Notes under the pieces: generated by a model
Told to the model about the DNA's origin: nothing
Seen by the model: the letters and a program-made list of their open reading frames with translations, nothing else
Databases searched by the model: none
Assembly: GCF_040720935.1 (NCBI RefSeq)
Contig: NZ_JBFDAE010000004.1
Span: 1 to 64,000, forward strand
Reading direction: 5' to 3'
From: Jejuia sp040720935
GTDB taxonomy: Bacteria > Bacteroidota > Bacteroidia > Flavobacteriales > Flavobacteriaceae
Length of the DNA stretch: 64,000 nt
Translations under genes and position numbers: made by a program
Part shown: in pieces, positions 46,102 to 54,886 of the stretch
Layout of the letters: each line of letters begins with the position of its first letter
How positions within the stretch are numbered: the first letter of the stretch is position 1

Positions 46102-46575
46102 ATGCAAACCAAAAAAACATATACGGTACAAGAAGCCACCAAAAAACTGGAGTATTACTGTGCGTATCAAGAACGTTGCCATAAAGAGGTTAGACAAAAG
46201 CTTAGGGATATGCAAATGATTCCTGAAGCCATAGATGTGATAATGGTACATCTGCTTGAACATAACTTTCTTAATGAAGAACGTTTTGCCAAAACATTTG
46301 TAAGCGGTAAGTTTAGAATTAAGGCTTGGGGCCGTCGTCGATTAACTTATGAACTAAAGCAAAAAGACATAGGCAAAGTTAATATAAATCAGGCACTTGC
46401 GGAAATAGATAATGAGGAGTATGTCGGGGTTTTCAATAGTTTAGCCGAAAAAAAGGCGAATTCGATTACGGAACCCAACAAATACAAAAAAAAGAAAAAA
46501 TTAATCGATTATCTGCTCTATAGAGGCTGGGAATCGCATCTTGTGTACGAAAAAGCGAATGAGTTTTTCGGGTAA
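46102..46575 (+). CDS. recX: RecX-family RecA regulator
   Basis: A 157-residue RecX counted from the ATG at 46102 (MQTKKTYTVQEATKKLEYYC), with three-helix repeats (CHKEVRQKLRDMQMIPEAID; WGRRRLTYELKQKDIG; KKKKLIDYLLYRGW). It modulates RecA filaments. A TATTTTTG -7-like box at 46086-46093 is very close to this start, so the transcript may be nearly leaderless. Divergent from paralogue B. Confidence 0.85.
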   Translation: MQTKKTYTVQEATKKLEYYCAYQERCHKEVRQKLRDMQMIPEAIDVIMVHLLEHNFLNEERFAKTFVSGKFRIKAWGRRRLTYELKQKDIGKVNINQALAEIDNEEYVGVFNSLAEKKANSITEPNKYKKKKKLIDYLLYRGWESHLVYEKANEFFG

Positions 46576-46578
46576 ATC

Positions 46579-46618
46579 CTTAAAAAGCGGATTAAGTACA
46601 CTACTTAACCCGCTTTTT
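46579..46618 (+). terminator. recX terminator
   Basis: Long stem: AAAAAGCGG.TTAAGTA pairs with TACTTAA.CCGCTTTTTT; ends in T residues and can serve both strands. Confidence 0.85.
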
Positions 46619-46641
46619 TGGTTTTTTAAAATTCAGTCTTA

Positions 46642-47157
46642 CTATAAATTAAAGCAAGCACCTAAATTAACTGTAAACTGATTGTGAAGCATTTCAGCAG
46701 CAGTTAAGGCACCAGATTTGTACTTTGCGAATGGCGCATTTAATTCAGTATAAATACCAAAACCATCAGTGAAAAAATAACGTGCTCCTAAATGACCACC
46801 AAAGTTTTTAAGTCCAAGACTTAAACCAGGATACACATCAAAATTTTCATCAACATTAATAACGTTTCCTAAGTTAGCATTAAAACGAGCTCTAACATCA
46901 AAGCGATTATCGAATTCAGCGTTCAAAGCGTCAACCATATTGTTTTTTAAAGCGTCATTTACACCCAATAAATAGGTCGAAGATAAACCTATCGAAATAT
47001 TCTCGCCAATTCCGAAGTCATAACTAATATTAATACCGGTACCATTGTCTTGAAGATTTGCACCAACTTGAAATTTGTTATCGTTTTTACCAATAAAGGC
47101 TTGTGCGTCTATAAAAGAAACACTTACTAAAGCTAATAATAAAATTAATTTTTGCAT
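46642..47157 (-). CDS. Small outer-membrane barrel-like protein (DUF6646-like)
   Basis: A 171-residue secreted protein: signal peptide (MQKLILLLALVSVSFIDAQA), then beta-strands typical of a small barrel (KFQVGANLQDNGTGINISYDFG; ENISIGLSSTYLL; GARYFFTDGFGIYTELNAPF). Resembles the Flavobacteria DUF6646 family. Function unknown. Confidence 0.7.
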   Translation of the reverse strand: MQKLILLLALVSVSFIDAQAFIGKNDNKFQVGANLQDNGTGINISYDFGIGENISIGLSSTYLLGVNDALKNNMVDALNAEFDNRFDVRARFNANLGNVINVDENFDVYPGLSLGLKNFGGHLGARYFFTDGFGIYTELNAPFAKYKSGALTAAEMLHNQFTVNLGACFNL

Positions 47158-47220
47158 GATTTGAGTTTTTTATTTGAGTGGGCAAAGATATTATAAGTTT
47201 TATAACTTCAAAGATTTTAT

Positions 47221-48081
47221 TTACAAATGCTTGTGAGTTCTTAAAATAGCCTGTTCATTTTTCCAGTCAATCCATTTTTGCCCCTTAATGCGTCGCATTA
47301 AATTATCGTAATTACGCATCACAAATACGTTGTAAACTGCTTTACTGAAATTTTTAGGATTCCTAGCAATAGCACGTAAACTCATTGAAAATCCTGGAGT
47401 AATATACCGCATATAATGCCAATAACCTTCGGGCATATACAACACTTCGCCATGATTAAGCTCTGTTTTATACCCTTTAGCTTTTTTGAGCATGGGCCAT
47501 TTTTCAAAATCAGGATTATTAAAATCTATATCCTCTCGGGTAATTAAAGAATGAGGTATTTTATAGAGATAATCATTTTGCGATTGGTCAAACAAAATAC
47601 ATTGCTTTCTGCCTTCAAAATGAAAATGAAAAATGTTGGCCAAATCTATATCGTGATGCATAAACGTATGCGAATCCCGTCCACCAAAAAACAACATAGG
47701 CATACCTTTCATTAACCGTAAACCAAAATCAGGAAATGTAAAATCTTTTTGTAATTGCGGAATTTCCTTAAGCGCGTTCCATAAAAAAATACGGTATTTT
47801 GTAGGCTCAGTTTTTAACAAATCCACATAATCAGCCAACTTCATTTTAGCGTGCGGTTGGTTAAAACCATCTTTATAATCTACAGGTCTATCATCGTAAA
47901 GCGGCACGGTAATATTGCCTCCAATAGCCTTCATGTAGTCTAGGCTCCATTTGTTGTAGGCAGGCCAATCTTCAATAAAACGCTCAATAACAACAGGTTT
48001 CTGAGGCTTAAAATAATGCTCTAAGAAATCAGATTTTGTAATCGTTTTTACACGCGGAATGTCCTGTAGGTTCAACGACAA
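47221..48081 (-). CDS. Cupin-like/JmjC-type 2-oxoglutarate oxygenase
   Basis: A 286-residue protein of the cupin-8/JmjC type. It starts with RVKTITKSDFLEHYFKPQKPVVI, has the iron-binding HxD (FMHHDIDLANIFHFHFEGRKQ, with HHD) and the distal His in YMPEGYWHYMRY. Such proteins hydroxylate protein or tRNA residues; the target is not indicated. Single gene; about 265 bases of repeat-rich sequence without a gene separate it from the methylase. Confidence 0.8.
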   Translation of the reverse strand: MSLNLQDIPRVKTITKSDFLEHYFKPQKPVVIERFIEDWPAYNKWSLDYMKAIGGNITVPLYDDRPVDYKDGFNQPHAKMKLADYVDLLKTEPTKYRIFLWNALKEIPQLQKDFTFPDFGLRLMKGMPMLFFGGRDSHTFMHHDIDLANIFHFHFEGRKQCILFDQSQNDYLYKIPHSLITREDIDFNNPDFEKWPMLKKAKGYKTELNHGEVLYMPEGYWHYMRYITPGFSMSLRAIARNPKNFSKAVYNVFVMRNYDNLMRRIKGQKWIDWKNEQAILRTHKHL

Positions 48082-48346
48082 AGTTTATTTAGTTTGTGAT
48101 ACAAAGTTAAGAAAACGTGGCCAAATGTAAAATAGTATTTTCGGTGACTGCTTTCCTGTCTGGCGGGTTGCCCCCGAAAAGGGGGGCGGGCTCATATCTT
48201 TTGCTTTTTGTCATTCTTATAAAGGCAGGAATCCATTTGTAAATATTTGTTTCTCTAAGATGCCTTCCCTTTTTAAATAAATTTACGATTGACTGAATTT
48301 AGTTTGGTGGTGCTACTTTTTAGATTAAATTTATAACCATTGTATA

Positions 48347-49630
48347 ATGTTTAGTAACGTGGTTATGAAAGAATATTTATCCTTAGCTGAAACAGCAGAA
48401 CTAGTTGGAAAATGTAAAGAAACACTGAGAAGATGGGATAATGAAGGTATCTTAAAAGCAGTAAGAGAGCCTGTTTCTAATTACAGGGTTTATCATAAAA
48501 AAGATGTTCAATTGTTGCTAGGGAATTTATTTAATATAGATGAAACCGATGAAGTCTCAAACTTTATCAAACCACACAATGATTATTCAGTTTTAGAACT
48601 TTTTGCAGGAGCTGGTGGACTAGCGGTAGGCATGGAACAAGCTGGATTGAAATGTGTTGCTCTAAATGAAATTGACAAATGGGCTTGCCAAACCTTAAGA
48701 AAGAATCGTCCAAATTGGAATGTATTAGAAGGAAATATCAAAGATTTCACATTTAAAAAATACAACAAAAAAGTTGATGTGGTAACTGGTGGTTTTCCCT
48801 GTCAGGCATTCAGTTATGCTGAAAAAAAACTTGGGTTAAATGACGCCAGAGGGACTTTGTTTTATGAATTTGCCAGAGCGGTAAAAGAAGTAAACCCGTC
48901 TATTTGTATCGGAGAAAATGTTCGAGGTTTATTAAGCCACGAAAAAGGCAAAACATTAGAAGGTATGATTTCAATACTCGATGAAATTGGATATAATGTA
49001 GTTCCTGTTAAAGTTTTAAAAGCAATTAATTATAGAGTGCCTCAAAAAAGAGAACGCATAATTCTGGTTGGTATTAGAAAGGATATTGATGTTAAATATG
49101 AATATCCAAAACCTCATAAAAAGATATATAATTTAGTCGATGCACTTAAAAAAGGAGCGTTATATAATTGCAAAGTTCCTAAATCAGAAGGTTCAAAATA
49201 CCCTGAACATAAAAAAGAAATACTTGATTTAGTACCACCGAAAGGCTATTGGAGAGACTTGCCTCTTGAAATTCAAAAAAAATATATGGGAAAAAGCTTT
49301 TATTTAGGTGGAGGAAAAACTGGAATGGCAAGAAGAATAGGTTGGGATGAGCCAAGTTTAACTTTAACTTGTAGTCCAGCCCAAAAACAAACTGAGCGCT
49401 GTCATCCAGATGAAACCAGACCTTTTACTGTTAGGGAATATGCCAGAATTCAAACTTTTCCAGACAACTGGCATTTTGAAGGTTCCGTTTCTCAACAATA
49501 CAAACAAATAGGTAACGCAGTTCCTGTAAATCTCGCTAAAGAAATCGGTTACTCTATTATTTCGTTTTTAAATAAAGTTCATGAAAATAAAGAACTTAAA
49601 GAAAATGAATTAAAGGCTTTAGCTGTTTAA
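48347..49630 (+). CDS. HTH-fused DNA (cytosine-5) methyltransferase
   Basis: A 427-residue C5 methylase; Met7 (48365) is an alternative start. An N-terminal MerR/excisionase-like helix-turn-helix (LSLAETAELVGKCKETLRRW, then GILKAVREPVSNYRVYHKKDV) is fused to a complete catalytic domain: motif I ELFAGAGGLAVGMEQAG, motif IV GGFPCQAFS with C152, motif VI ENV (190-192), motif VIII QKRERIILVG near 244 and motif X GNAVPV near 402. The fused HTH could regulate the restriction gene. Next to a decayed Eco47II-like nuclease, so a GGNCC-type specificity is possible. Confidence 0.92.
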   Translation: MFSNVVMKEYLSLAETAELVGKCKETLRRWDNEGILKAVREPVSNYRVYHKKDVQLLLGNLFNIDETDEVSNFIKPHNDYSVLELFAGAGGLAVGMEQAGLKCVALNEIDKWACQTLRKNRPNWNVLEGNIKDFTFKKYNKKVDVVTGGFPCQAFSYAEKKLGLNDARGTLFYEFARAVKEVNPSICIGENVRGLLSHEKGKTLEGMISILDEIGYNVVPVKVLKAINYRVPQKRERIILVGIRKDIDVKYEYPKPHKKIYNLVDALKKGALYNCKVPKSEGSKYPEHKKEILDLVPPKGYWRDLPLEIQKKYMGKSFYLGGGKTGMARRIGWDEPSLTLTCSPAQKQTERCHPDETRPFTVREYARIQTFPDNWHFEGSVSQQYKQIGNAVPVNLAKEIGYSIISFLNKVHENKELKENELKALAV

Positions 49631-50063
49631 GGTTTCAAAACCATCATAATGATAGAAATTCTCAAAGGTTATCTCATCTAAGATATTTCTATTGTTCATT
49701 TTAGCATTTTGTTCTTTACTTCAGCAAAAATAGAATCGTCATCAGCTTTTATGTCATAACCACTAAATTTTCCATTAGAATAACCTTTAACGCCGCCTAA
49801 AACTTCCTCATGGAAAGTTCCAATGGCATTATTTACAGACTTATCAATTTGTCGGGCCATTCTAATTTTAACAAGTCTTCTTCGGAAATTTCATTAAATT
49901 TAGAATCAAATGTCAACTTGAAAACATCAACCTTATTGTTATAAAACTTTGATTTTGTAAATTCTTTCTTTGCTTCTAAATATGATTGATACAAATTAGA
50001 AATACATTGTAAAAAATGTTCATCAGATACAAAGTCAAGATATTTGTTTTTTGAATCGCTCAT
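49619..50063 (-). pseudogene. Broken Eco47II/Sau96I-like restriction endonuclease
   Basis: Three remnants on the minus strand. N-terminal part: 50063-49833 (76 aa). Middle: from about 49860 a shifted frame reads ARQIDKSVNNAIGTFHEEVL then GGVKGYSNGKFSGYDIK and FAEVKNK, the PD-(D/E)xK core of the Eco47II family. C-terminal part: from 49699 MNNRNILDEITFENFYHYDG to the stop at 49619. One frameshift (after EWP, near 49855) and an internal loss after EVKNK make an active enzyme unlikely. It converges with the methylase, overlapping its end by 12 bases. Confidence 0.6.
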
Positions 50064-50087
50064 GAAATTCTTATATTAGAATAGTTT

Positions 50088-50564
50088 ATGGATTACGAAT
50101 ATAAGAAAATAAAAGTCCCAAGATTCAATGAGGAATCTGGTTTCTACACCACTAAGAAACGCTCAAAAATCATGAGCAAGATCAGGGGCAGGAACACAAA
50201 ACCAGAACTACAATTCCGTAAAGCATTGTGGCGTAAAAATGTTCGTTACCGTGTGGATAGTAAAACGCTACCAGGGAAACCCGATGTTTCCATTAAAAAA
50301 TACAAACTGGCTATTTTTATAGATGGCGAATTTTGGCATGGCTATAACTGGGATGAGCGCAAACAAAAACTAAAAACAAACCGTGGTTTCTGGATTCCTA
50401 AAATAGAACGCAATATGCAACGCGATTGGGAAGTAAACAAACAATTGGAAGGCATGGGATTTACAGTCTTTAGGTTTTGGGAATCTGAAATTAAAAAGAA
50501 CCTAAAAACGTGTATTAATGATGTGATGGTCTATCTGCAAACAGGAAGCCTTAATAGCCAGTAA
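50088..50564 (+). CDS. vsr: Vsr-like very short patch repair endonuclease
   Basis: A 158-residue Vsr homologue: KRSKIMSKIRGRNTKPELQF, the catalytic Asp in LPGKPDVS (D66) and FIDGEFWHGYNWDE. In classical Vsr the second loop is CFWHGH with zinc-binding residues; here GEFWHGYNW lacks those Cys and the second His, so the zinc site may be absent. Vsr nicks T:G mismatches arising from 5-methylcytosine deamination, which fits the adjacent C5 methylase. It starts 24 bases after the restriction remnant's start, divergent from it. Confidence 0.85.
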   Translation: MDYEYKKIKVPRFNEESGFYTTKKRSKIMSKIRGRNTKPELQFRKALWRKNVRYRVDSKTLPGKPDVSIKKYKLAIFIDGEFWHGYNWDERKQKLKTNRGFWIPKIERNMQRDWEVNKQLEGMGFTVFRFWESEIKKNLKTCINDVMVYLQTGSLNSQ

Positions 50565-51318
50565 CCAACAATCGTTTTGCGCCATTAATACCACATTTTT
50601 GATAATGATGATACGCCTTTGCCGCACGTTCTCTAATTTGTAAATCCGTTTCATTCAAAACCCAACCATCCAAAGCCCATTTTAAAGTGTAAGCTTCGGG
50701 CGACATTAAACCAGTTGACCAAACCAAGGGATTGGCTTTTGTCTGCTCAAGATAAGGTTTAAAATAATCTTTACTCACACATGCTAAAATTATAGCATCT
50801 CTTTTTTCGGTATCAATTGGTTTAAATTCCCCGGAGACATCAAACTCCATTAATCCGTCATGCCCAATATAAGCTAACAGATTAGAACTACCACCAAACT
50901 TTAATTTTTGTGCTCTTTTGGTAATTACAATACCATGTCGTCCCGCAGTAGCTTCTAAAAAGGCTTTAGTAGTGTTTTTAATAAATTTCCCATCATAGGC
51001 ATCTGCCAGCAAATAGGTGTTGGTCGTTTTATGCTTAAACAAAACACGTTCTAAAATATGAGTTTCAGGTTTTGTTACGGTAGATATAAATACCCAATCT
51101 TTACTTCTTTTAAAATAACTTTCCACGCCATACATTGCTCCCCAATACAGGTTATTCTTAGGGTCTTGCCCATTTCCCAATTTTGCTGGTACTGGTACAA
51201 TACCTTGATTGACGTTATCGCACAAAGCCACAAATACATGGATTGTTTTTGGTTTTGAATTTGATTGCGCAGTACAGAAAAATACTGAAAATAGAAATAT
51301 ATAAAATAACGTCCTCAT
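50551..51318 (-). CDS. Secreted protein with caspase-like His/Cys pattern
   Basis: A 255-residue protein counted from the ATG at 51318 (Met6 of the longest frame), giving signal peptide MRTLFYIFLFSVFFCTAQ. No family is recognised with certainty. A hydrophobic strand then H-D-G (LAYIGHDGLMEF, H153) and, 27 residues later, a strand ending in A-C (DAIILACVSKDYF, C180) are the spacing and context of the catalytic His and Cys of clan CD cysteine peptidases. FVALCDN near residue 30 is another hydrophobic strand typical of that fold. Substrate unknown. The 3' end overlaps vsr by 14 bases, convergent. Confidence 0.6.
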   Translation of the reverse strand: MRTLFYIFLFSVFFCTAQSNSKPKTIHVFVALCDNVNQGIVPVPAKLGNGQDPKNNLYWGAMYGVESYFKRSKDWVFISTVTKPETHILERVLFKHKTTNTYLLADAYDGKFIKNTTKAFLEATAGRHGIVITKRAQKLKFGGSSNLLAYIGHDGLMEFDVSGEFKPIDTEKRDAIILACVSKDYFKPYLEQTKANPLVWSTGLMSPEAYTLKWALDGWVLNETDLQIRERAAKAYHHYQKCGINGAKRLLVTGY

Positions 51319-51369
51319 TTTATGAGAACGCATAATAATACTGTTTAGTTTATTGAAATAAAAAGAGTT

Positions 51370-51648
51370 TTACTCATCCACCATATCTTCCTCAAAATAC
51401 CACCACAAACTAGAATCAATAGATTGTTTAAATTTATTGATATCAACATCATCTTTCAAAAACACGGTAATATTTTCATTACCTCTATTTTGACCAATAC
51501 TTTCCCGTATTTCGATTTCTTCAATTTCTTTGAAATGTTCTAGGTGTTTTTTAATTCTGACATCTAAAGATTCATCACTCAAAAAAATCTTGATTGTTGG
51601 TTTTGCTGGGGAATTTCTAATTTCTGATCTAAACGGAAGCATAAGCAC
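51370..51648 (-). CDS. Small hypothetical protein (92 aa)
   Basis: A 92-residue protein, charged, with predicted beta-alpha-beta pattern (TIKIFLSDESLDVRIKKHLE, then ITVFLKDDVDINKFKQSI) and an acidic C-terminus (YFEEDMVDE). No domain, signal or membrane segment is seen. It may share the transcript of the downstream secreted protein, 50 bases away on the same strand. Confidence 0.55.
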   Translation of the reverse strand: MLMLPFRSEIRNSPAKPTIKIFLSDESLDVRIKKHLEHFKEIEEIEIRESIGQNRGNENITVFLKDDVDINKFKQSIDSSLWWYFEEDMVDE

Positions 51649-51758
51649 AAATTTTAAAGTGAAACATAATCGCTAATTGCAAATGCAATATCTAAAGTTA
51701 CTAATTTATTTTCATTTGTGCATTTTTATTTTTTTCATTTTTATACCTAAATTAGCCT

Positions 51759-52232
51759 ATGGAGCATAAAAAAATAAAACTACTACATCATCTTCTATCA
51801 GAAATAGAGCAACATATTCCTTTTAAAGACACAACAAACACTATTGTTTCCCAAGTTACTGTAGGTTGGCAATTGGACCATGCACTAAAAGTAACAAACG
51901 CTGTTTGTAGGGTTTTGATTAAGACAAATCCTAACAAATACAAAAAAGAATTTAATTTTACTCGAATGCTATTATTTCCTTTGTGCTACATTCCCAGAGG
52001 AAAAGCTAAGGCCCCCAAAATTGTTTTGCCTCCTGATTTTATCTCAACAGAGGATTTGTTCCAGCAATTAAAAACCGCAAGAGCACAAATTGAAAACGTG
52101 AAACCTTTACCCAAAACATCACATTTTATACATCATATTTTTGGGATGTTATCAAAAGAACAAACACTTCGTTTTTTGGAAATACATACAAAGCATCATT
52201 TAAAAATTGTTCGAGATATTTTAAAAAAGTAA
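51759..52232 (+). CDS. DUF1569 DinB-like protein
   Basis: A 157-residue DinB-superfamily protein of the DUF1569 type: VGWQLDHALKVTNAV provides one His and HFIHHIFGMLSKEQTLRF with a following HTKHHLKIV the others. Probably a metalloenzyme or metal-binding protein with unknown substrate. Followed by a terminator shared with rpmA. Confidence 0.75.
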   Translation: MEHKKIKLLHHLLSEIEQHIPFKDTTNTIVSQVTVGWQLDHALKVTNAVCRVLIKTNPNKYKKEFNFTRMLLFPLCYIPRGKAKAPKIVLPPDFISTEDLFQQLKTARAQIENVKPLPKTSHFIHHIFGMLSKEQTLRFLEIHTKHHLKIVRDILKK

Positions 52233-52264
52233 ACCCTCTCTGTTTCCAGAAAGGGTTTGTTTTA
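52231..52264. terminator. Bidirectional terminator
   Basis: AAACCCT (52231-52237) pairs with AGGGTTT (52252-52258) within a longer stem, between the convergent DUF1569 and rpmA genes. Confidence 0.7.
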
Positions 52265-52284
52265 CTTGTAAAGAAAATTAGTTC

Positions 52285-52545
52285 TTAAACCTCAAAAGGC
52301 TCAATAGAAACATAAGATCTGTTGTCTTTTTTCTTTGTGAATTTTACAACACCATCAACATAGGCGTGTAATGTGTGATCTTTAGAAGAATACACGTTCT
52401 CACCTGGGTGATGTGTATTTCCTCTTTGTCTAACGATAATGTTTCCAGCTAATGCAGCTTGTCCACCAAATATCTTAACACCTAAGCGTTTCGATTCTGA
52501 TTCCCTACCGTTTTTCGAACTTCCGACTCCTTTTTTATGTGCCAT
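52285..52545 (-). CDS. rpmA: Ribosomal protein bL27
   Basis: An 86-residue L27 with the N-terminus MAHKKGVGSSKNGRESESKR and GNIIVRQRGNTHHPGENV. Located at the peptidyl transferase centre of the large subunit. Second gene of the rplU-rpmA operon. Confidence 0.97.
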   Translation of the reverse strand: MAHKKGVGSSKNGRESESKRLGVKIFGGQAALAGNIIVRQRGNTHHPGENVYSSKDHTLHAYVDGVVKFTKKKDNRSYVSIEPFEV

Positions 52546-52586
52546 TTTATTTCGATTTTATTGTGTTAAACTTAGTAGTTTGAAAA

Positions 52587-53282
52587 TTACTTTTCAATAC
52601 CACCATCTAATCTGTCTTGTAATTCTTTAAGCTCATCCCATTTACCATCAGCAGCTAATTTTGCTTGCTTTGGCCATGTATCTGTAACGATATGGGATAA
52701 TCTTGAACTTGCTTCAGAAAGAATAGTATTTAATGCTTCCGGTTTCGCCTCTGCAACTTTGGCAAAAGTATCTAAACCTGCATTTACTAATGCTTCCGCA
52801 GCTTTAGGCCCAGCACCTTCAATCTTTTTCAAATCATCCGCTTTCCCGGTTGCTTTTTTAGCAGCAGCTTTTGGCGCCGCTTTTTCAGCTTTAGGAGCAG
52901 CAGCAGCTTTCGCTTCTACTTTTGGTTCAGCTTTTTTAACTTCCTTTTTAGGGGCAGCTTTCTTAGCTCCAGAAGTTGCAATATTCTCAATCACGATTTC
53001 AGTTAAAGATTGTCTGTGTCCATTTTTAACACGGTAACCTTTACGTCTTTTCTTTTTGAAAACTATTACTTTATCACCTTTAAGGTGCTTTAAGACTTTG
53101 GCTCCTACTTGAGCTCCGTCTATAGCGGGGGCGCCTACAGTTATATTGTCACCATCTCCAATTAAAAGAACGTTATCGAAATCTACTTTCTTACCTTCTT
53201 CAGTTTGTAAACGATTAACAAAAACTCTTTGGTCTTTTTCAACTTTAAATTGATGCCCTGCTATCTCTACAATTGCGTACAT
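52587..53282 (-). CDS. rplU: Ribosomal protein bL21 with long C-terminal extension
   Basis: A 231-residue protein. Residues 1-103 are a normal L21 (MYAIVEIAGHQFKVEKDQRV to RQSLTEIVIENI). After an Ala/Lys/Pro-rich linker (residues 108-148) it carries a helix-hairpin-helix-type domain (KADDLKKIEGAGPKAAEALV) running to the end. Long L21 forms occur in Bacteroidetes. The extension's role is not known; it may bind nucleic acid. Operon with rpmA, 41 bases apart. Confidence 0.95.
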   Translation of the reverse strand: MYAIVEIAGHQFKVEKDQRVFVNRLQTEEGKKVDFDNVLLIGDGDNITVGAPAIDGAQVGAKVLKHLKGDKVIVFKKKRRKGYRVKNGHRQSLTEIVIENIATSGAKKAAPKKEVKKAEPKVEAKAAAAPKAEKAAPKAAAKKATGKADDLKKIEGAGPKAAEALVNAGLDTFAKVAEAKPEALNTILSEASSRLSHIVTDTWPKQAKLAADGKWDELKELQDRLDGGIEK

Positions 53283-53379
53283 AGCGTAACGTTTTTATTA
53301 ATTAAATTATATTCAAAAACACCTTAATTTACTCAAGGCGGGTGCAAATATACTTCTAATTAATTAATCTACAAACGTT

Positions 53380-53832
53380 TTACTTATTTTCAACGTGATT
53401 ATTACTCTTTTTAAAAAGTTGCATGACTGTAAGCGAAGATACTACTGTGGTTGACAGACCCATAATGCAGACTACAAATACAACAAGCCCAATATTAGAT
53501 TGAAAATCCCAATTGATATTTTCTAATAAATTTGTTAAAAAACTAGGACTTATTTCGGTAGCATAAAACAGAAAAAAGAAGGTAAATACTAAAGTGGCAA
53601 CAGAGCCTGTTATAATTCCTGTTTTAAAACCCTCGCCATACGAAAACGCCTCGGGATATTGCAATTTACTAATTTTAACAGCTTCATAAATCCCGAATAA
53701 TGTTATGGCTGCATTCACCAAACTAAATGCCGGATTTATATGCTTGTTAAACAACGATAATACTAAAAAGTAGGCAATTAAAACAGCACTAGTCACTAAA
53801 CCAAAACGAATGGGAAGGATTAAATTTTTCAT
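53380..53832 (-). CDS. DUF4199 membrane protein
   Basis: A 150-residue protein with four membrane helices (for example LPIRFGLVTSAVLIAYFLVL, FSLVNAAITLFGIYEAV, GIITGSVATLVFTFFFLF, GLVVFVVCIMGLSTTVV). Matches the Bacteroidetes DUF4199 pattern, with the conserved FSYGEGFKTG. Function unknown. Confidence 0.8.
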   Translation of the reverse strand: MKNLILPIRFGLVTSAVLIAYFLVLSLFNKHINPAFSLVNAAITLFGIYEAVKISKLQYPEAFSYGEGFKTGIITGSVATLVFTFFFLFYATEISPSFLTNLLENINWDFQSNIGLVVFVVCIMGLSTTVVSSLTVMQLFKKSNNHVENK

Positions 53833-53911
53833 ATTTCAAAGGGTTAAAGCACTTAAATTTCGTGAAAAAAATTGAATTTAAATAATTTATAAGCACTTAA
53901 TTACCTTTAAA

Positions 53912-54787
53912 TCATTTTCGCTTGTGTGCTAAATACACACCTATTAAAATGATTATGGTCGCAACCGCTTGTAATATTCCAAAGCGCTCACCATCTAAGA
54001 TGCCCCAAAAAACCGCTACAATCGTCATTACATACGTAACAGATGATGCAAATACTGGTGTTGAAATATGCACCAGTTTATTAAATAATACTTTGGCTAT
54101 TGCTGTCCCGAACAGAGAAAGTAATAGCATGTAAAACAATGCAGGTTTTAGTGTTGGAGCACTTAGCGCTTCTTCTTTAAAAAATCCTGAAGCTACAAGT
54201 ATCAAGCACGCTGGGATAAAAATAACGGCAAAATTCCCAACAGCAATGGTTAAAGCGTTCATGTTTTGCAAGTGGCGTTTTAAAATATTCACACTCGCAG
54301 CATACATAAATGTCGCAATGATGACATAGCTAACATACAGATAATTTTGATCCGGATTTAAGGAAGCACCATTCAAAATGAGTAACAATGTTCCTGTTAA
54401 ACCAACCAGAACCCCTAAAATTTGTCTTTTGGTAGAATTTATTTTAAAAATTACAAATCCTAAAATAATGGTATTTAAAGGGACTAATGAATTTAAGATT
54501 GAAGCTACCGAACTATCTATTTCAGTTTCAGCAAATGCAAATAGAAACGCTGGAAAGAAAGTGCCCAACAATCCAGTCAAAGCTACCCATTTCCAATCTT
54601 TTAAAGCAATCGTTTTTATACGGTTGAAGCCAACAATAAACAGAAATATAGCAGTAAAAACAACCCTTATAGCACCTAGCTGAACAGGGGTTAAGCCAAT
54701 AAGTCCCTTTTTTATGAGAATAAAGGAACTCCCCCAAATGATAGAAAGAATAATCAGATATACCCATTTTATGGAATTTCCCGACAT
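53912..54787 (-). CDS. EamA/DMT-family transporter
   Basis: A 291-residue inner-membrane protein with ten helices in two repeats, each beginning like IWGSSFILIKKGLIGLTPVQLGAIR and SVTYVMTIVAVFWGILDGE. DMT transporters export metabolites or amino acids; substrate unknown. The C-terminus is short and basic. Confidence 0.9.
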   Translation of the reverse strand: MSGNSIKWVYLIILSIIWGSSFILIKKGLIGLTPVQLGAIRVVFTAIFLFIVGFNRIKTIALKDWKWVALTGLLGTFFPAFLFAFAETEIDSSVASILNSLVPLNTIILGFVIFKINSTKRQILGVLVGLTGTLLLILNGASLNPDQNYLYVSYVIIATFMYAASVNILKRHLQNMNALTIAVGNFAVIFIPACLILVASGFFKEEALSAPTLKPALFYMLLLSLFGTAIAKVLFNKLVHISTPVFASSVTYVMTIVAVFWGILDGERFGILQAVATIIILIGVYLAHKRK

Positions 54788-54886
54788 GTGGATCTAGTGT
54801 TATTTATATCACAAATGTGGAATTTTTAAGGCAATAAACAGCATTATTTAGTAGTTTTGTATCATTAAGTTTTAAACATATAAATT

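Noticed and set aside
43774..46142. The longer start of paralogue B at 46142
   Set aside because: It adds 41 residues without signal-peptide character and overlaps the divergent recX.
48082..48346. Coding potential between the cupin gene and the methylase
   Set aside because: Only short repeat-like G-runs and AT-rich sequence are present; no frame has a start, length or known motif.
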